From Candidatus Pantoea formicae (GTDB lineage: Bacteria > Pseudomonadota > Gammaproteobacteria > Enterobacterales > Enterobacteriaceae), in NCBI RefSeq assembly GCF_011752625.1, contig NZ_VWXD01000005.1, forward strand, positions 248,001 through 312,000: a stretch of DNA of 64,000 nucleotides. The letters run 5' to 3'. This document shows positions 61,948-64,000 of this stretch, piece by piece; within the stretch, counting starts at the first letter, position 1, and every line of letters starts with the position of its first letter. The translations under genes and the position numbers were made by a program. The notes beneath the pieces were generated by a model. The model saw nothing but the letters and a program-made list of their open reading frames with translations, ran no database searches and had not been told where the DNA came from.

Positions 61948-62790
61948 CTACACCAACAAATGCTTCGCGTGGAAGCGCAGGTGGTCTTCAACAAAACTGG
62001 CAATGAAGAAGTAGCTATGGTCGTAGCCGGGCTGCACGCGCAACTCCAGTGGGAAGCCTTGCTCATGCGCCACGGTTTCCAGTTGTTCTGGGCGTAGCTG
62101 ATCGGCCAGGAACTGATCGCCGTCACCCTGATCGATTAAGATCGGCAGACGTTGTTCGACTTCACGCATTAACAGGCAGCTGTCCCACTCGCGCCAGGTC
62201 TGGCGATCCTCACCCAGATAGGCGCTGAACGCTTTCTGTCCCCACGGCACTTCGGTCGGATTAACAATCGGTGCAAACGCTGATGCCGAAGCAAAACGCC
62301 CACCGAGACGCAGCGCCAGAACCAGTGCGCCGTGTCCCCCCATTGAATGTCCCATCACTGACTGACGATCGCTCAGTTTGAAATTGTCAGCCACCAGCGC
62401 GGGCAACTCCTCACTGAGGTAATCGAACATGCGATAGTGTGTAGCCCAAGGCTGCTGGGTGGCATTGAGATAGAATCCTGCCCCTTGACCCAGATCGTAA
62501 CCGCTGTCGTTGGCGACATCCTCACCGCGCGGGCTGGTGTCTGGCATAATCAGCACCAGACCCAATTCAGCGGCAACACGTTGCGCACCGGCTTTGGTGG
62601 TGAAGTTCTCGTCAGTACAGGTGAGCCCGGCAAGGAACCACACCACAGGTGGCGGTGTATCATCCTGTGGTGGCGGCAGGAAAATGCTGAAGGTCATTGG
62701 ACAGTTCAGCACCTTCGACTGATGACGCCAGCGCTGCTGCCAGCCACCAAAAATACGATGTTCTTCCAACAGCTCCAAAGTGGATGCCAT
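61948..62790 (-). CDS. fghA: S-formylglutathione hydrolase
   Basis: Alpha/beta-hydrolase of the esterase D family, 280 residues, hydrolysing S-formylglutathione to formate and glutathione. The nucleophile is in GHSMGGHGAL. The oxyanion and cap region includes LTCTDENFTTKAGAQ, and the catalytic Asp/His lie in the C-terminal part (GDGDQFL, GYDHSYFF). It is orthologous to E. coli yeiG by location. Here it sits 12 bp downstream of frmA, forming the complete two-step formaldehyde pathway. Confidence 0.95.
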   Translation of the reverse strand: MASTLELLEEHRIFGGWQQRWRHQSKVLNCPMTFSIFLPPPQDDTPPPVVWFLAGLTCTDENFTTKAGAQRVAAELGLVLIMPDTSPRGEDVANDSGYDLGQGAGFYLNATQQPWATHYRMFDYLSEELPALVADNFKLSDRQSVMGHSMGGHGALVLALRLGGRFASASAFAPIVNPTEVPWGQKAFSAYLGEDRQTWREWDSCLLMREVEQRLPILIDQGDGDQFLADQLRPEQLETVAHEQGFPLELRVQPGYDHSYFFIASFVEDHLRFHAKHLLV

Positions 62791-62802
62791 AACGTCTCCT
62801 GA

Positions 62803-63927
62803 TTACTTGTTAAAATGCACCACCGAACGGATTGATTTCCCTTCATGCATCAGATCAAAGGCGTCGTTAATCTCTTCCAAAGGCATGGTGTGAGTGATGA
62901 AATCATTCAGCGCGAACTTACCGTCAAGGTAATCCTGCACAATGCCAGGCAACTGCGTGCGACCTTTAACGCCACCAAATGCAGAACCACGCCATACACG
63001 ACCGGTCACCAGCTGGAACGGACGCGTGGAGATCTCTTCACCGGCACCGGCTACGCCGATAATCACCGACTCACCCCAACCTTTGTGGCAGCACTCCAAG
63101 GCTGAACGCATCACGTTGACGTTGCCGATACACTCAAAGGAGAAATCAACGCCGCCATCGGTCAGTTCAACAATCACATCCTGAATCGGCTTGTCATAGT
63201 CTTTTGGGTTGATCAGATCGGTGGCGCCTAATTTACGCGCCAAATCGAACTTGCTGGTGTTCAAATCGATACCGATGATACGACCGGCTTTCGCCATTTT
63301 TGCGCCGATGATGGCAGACAAACCAATTCCGCCTAAGCCAAAGATAGCCACGGTGTCGCCTTCTTTAACTTTCGCGGTATTCATCACGGCACCCATGCCG
63401 GTGGTCACGCCGCAGCCCAACAGGCACACTTCTTCCAGTGGCGCTTCTTTGCTGATTCTTGCCAGCGAGATCTCCGGGACGACGGTGTACTCAGAGAAGG
63501 TTGAGGTGCCCATGTAATGGAAAATCGGCTTGCCGTCTTTGAAGAAACGGGTAGTGCCATCAGGCATCAGACCTTTGCCTTGGGTGGAACGGATCGCCTG
63601 ACACAGGTTAGTTTTACCTGATAGACAGAACTTACATTTGCCGCACTCTGGGGTGTAAAGCGGGATAACGTGGTCGCCTACCGCCACGCTGGTGACGCCT
63701 TCACCGACCGCTTCCACCACACCGCCGCCTTCGTGACCGAGGATCGCGGGGAACACGCCTTCAGGATCTTTACCTGACAGGGTGTATGCGTCAGTGTGGC
63801 ACACGCCAGTGGCCACAATACGCACCAGCACTTCCCCTTTTTGCGGTGGCATCAGGTCCACTTCTTCGATTTTCAGCGGTTCGCCAGCTGCCCAGGCAAC
63901 GGCCGCGCGGGTTTTAATCATGTTCAT
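62803..63927 (-). CDS. frmA: S-(hydroxymethyl)glutathione dehydrogenase (class III alcohol dehydrogenase)
   Basis: Zinc- and NAD-dependent medium-chain dehydrogenase that oxidises S-hydroxymethylglutathione and also reduces S-nitrosoglutathione, 374 residues. Catalytic zinc ligands lie in GVCHTDAYTL and GHEGGGVV, the structural zinc cluster is CGKCKFCLSGKTNLC, and the NAD-binding turn is FGLGGIGLSA. The ATG at 63927 or 63921 could start; both precede the family N-terminus. The upstream edge of the window holds its promoter. No frmR regulator gene is visible. Confidence 0.96.
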   Translation of the reverse strand: MNMIKTRAAVAWAAGEPLKIEEVDLMPPQKGEVLVRIVATGVCHTDAYTLSGKDPEGVFPAILGHEGGGVVEAVGEGVTSVAVGDHVIPLYTPECGKCKFCLSGKTNLCQAIRSTQGKGLMPDGTTRFFKDGKPIFHYMGTSTFSEYTVVPEISLARISKEAPLEEVCLLGCGVTTGMGAVMNTAKVKEGDTVAIFGLGGIGLSAIIGAKMAKAGRIIGIDLNTSKFDLARKLGATDLINPKDYDKPIQDVIVELTDGGVDFSFECIGNVNVMRSALECCHKGWGESVIIGVAGAGEEISTRPFQLVTGRVWRGSAFGGVKGRTQLPGIVQDYLDGKFALNDFITHTMPLEEINDAFDLMHEGKSIRSVVHFNK

Positions 63928-64000
63928 GCGGTCTCTCTTCCTATAGATGTCGTGATTCTATACAAGTAAAAAACTCACTCAGCAGTTTGCAGCGGATGAA

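Overview
The window is chromosomal DNA from a gamma-proteobacterium of the order Enterobacterales. Gene content and order follow the E. coli nrdAB–gyrA–rcs–ompC–alkB–yejABEF–fruBKA–lysP backbone. Accessory differences (no yfaL, ada, setB, psuGK, yeiH or cirA; added lsrK/lsrG, a small type I secretion locus and dispersed high-GC repeats) point to an environmental or plant-associated member such as Erwiniaceae (Pantoea/Erwinia-like). That family-level assignment is an inference from synteny and protein similarity, not a computed placement.

Layout. 1–2570: class Ia ribonucleotide reductase (nrdB 5' end, nrdA) with a promoter carrying two NrdR boxes and a DnaA-box cluster. 2892–4966: divergent lsrK and lsrG (AI-2 kinase and phospho-AI-2 processing) without the rest of an lsr operon. 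4985–5717: first copy of a ~730-bp repeat with terminal inverted repeats. 5783–15732: ubiG, gyrA, and the Rcs envelope-stress phosphorelay (rcsC convergent with rcsDB). 15753–22637: accessory insert with an MFS transporter and a three-gene type I secretion locus for an Ig-like-repeat protein. 22822–28442: micF RNA, ompC, two likely small genes, apbE, alkB, yojI. 28579–31607: an Sfp/EntD-type phosphopantetheinyl transferase, a small unknown gene, the second copy of the 730-bp repeat in opposite orientation, a GNAT acetyltransferase and a lipoprotein. 31663–49292: tRNA-Pro(GGG), yejM/yejL/yejK, rplY, radD, rsuA, bcr, yejG, the yejABEF peptide importer, pdeN, mepS, lpxT. 49337–51386: yeiR (with a Zur-like operator), efpL, yeiW. 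51565–55439: fruBKA with two Cra operators. 55491–63927: nfo, an unknown ORF, a DUF1232 protein, yeiE, lysP, a Fur-box-headed FecCD/FecE-type iron transporter pair, then fghA and frmA for formaldehyde detoxification.

Functional themes. Nucleotide supply and topology (nrdAB, gyrA), envelope surveillance and remodelling (Rcs, OmpC/MicF, YejM, MepS, LpxT), metal homeostasis (YeiR/Zur site, Fur-site transporter), fructose uptake (Fru PTS) and C1 detoxification (FrmA/FghA).

The most novel signal is the pair of ~730-bp inverted-orientation repeats at 4985–5717 and 29772–30501. Both have related 16-bp terminal inverted repeats, a high-GC hairpin-rich body, and a variable array of 41/42-bp units at one end that can each pair with an internal inverted copy. 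The array length changes without keeping reading frame, so I read it as a non-coding mobile or structural-RNA element. All start-site choices, operators and terminators were read by eye; no search or folding program was run.
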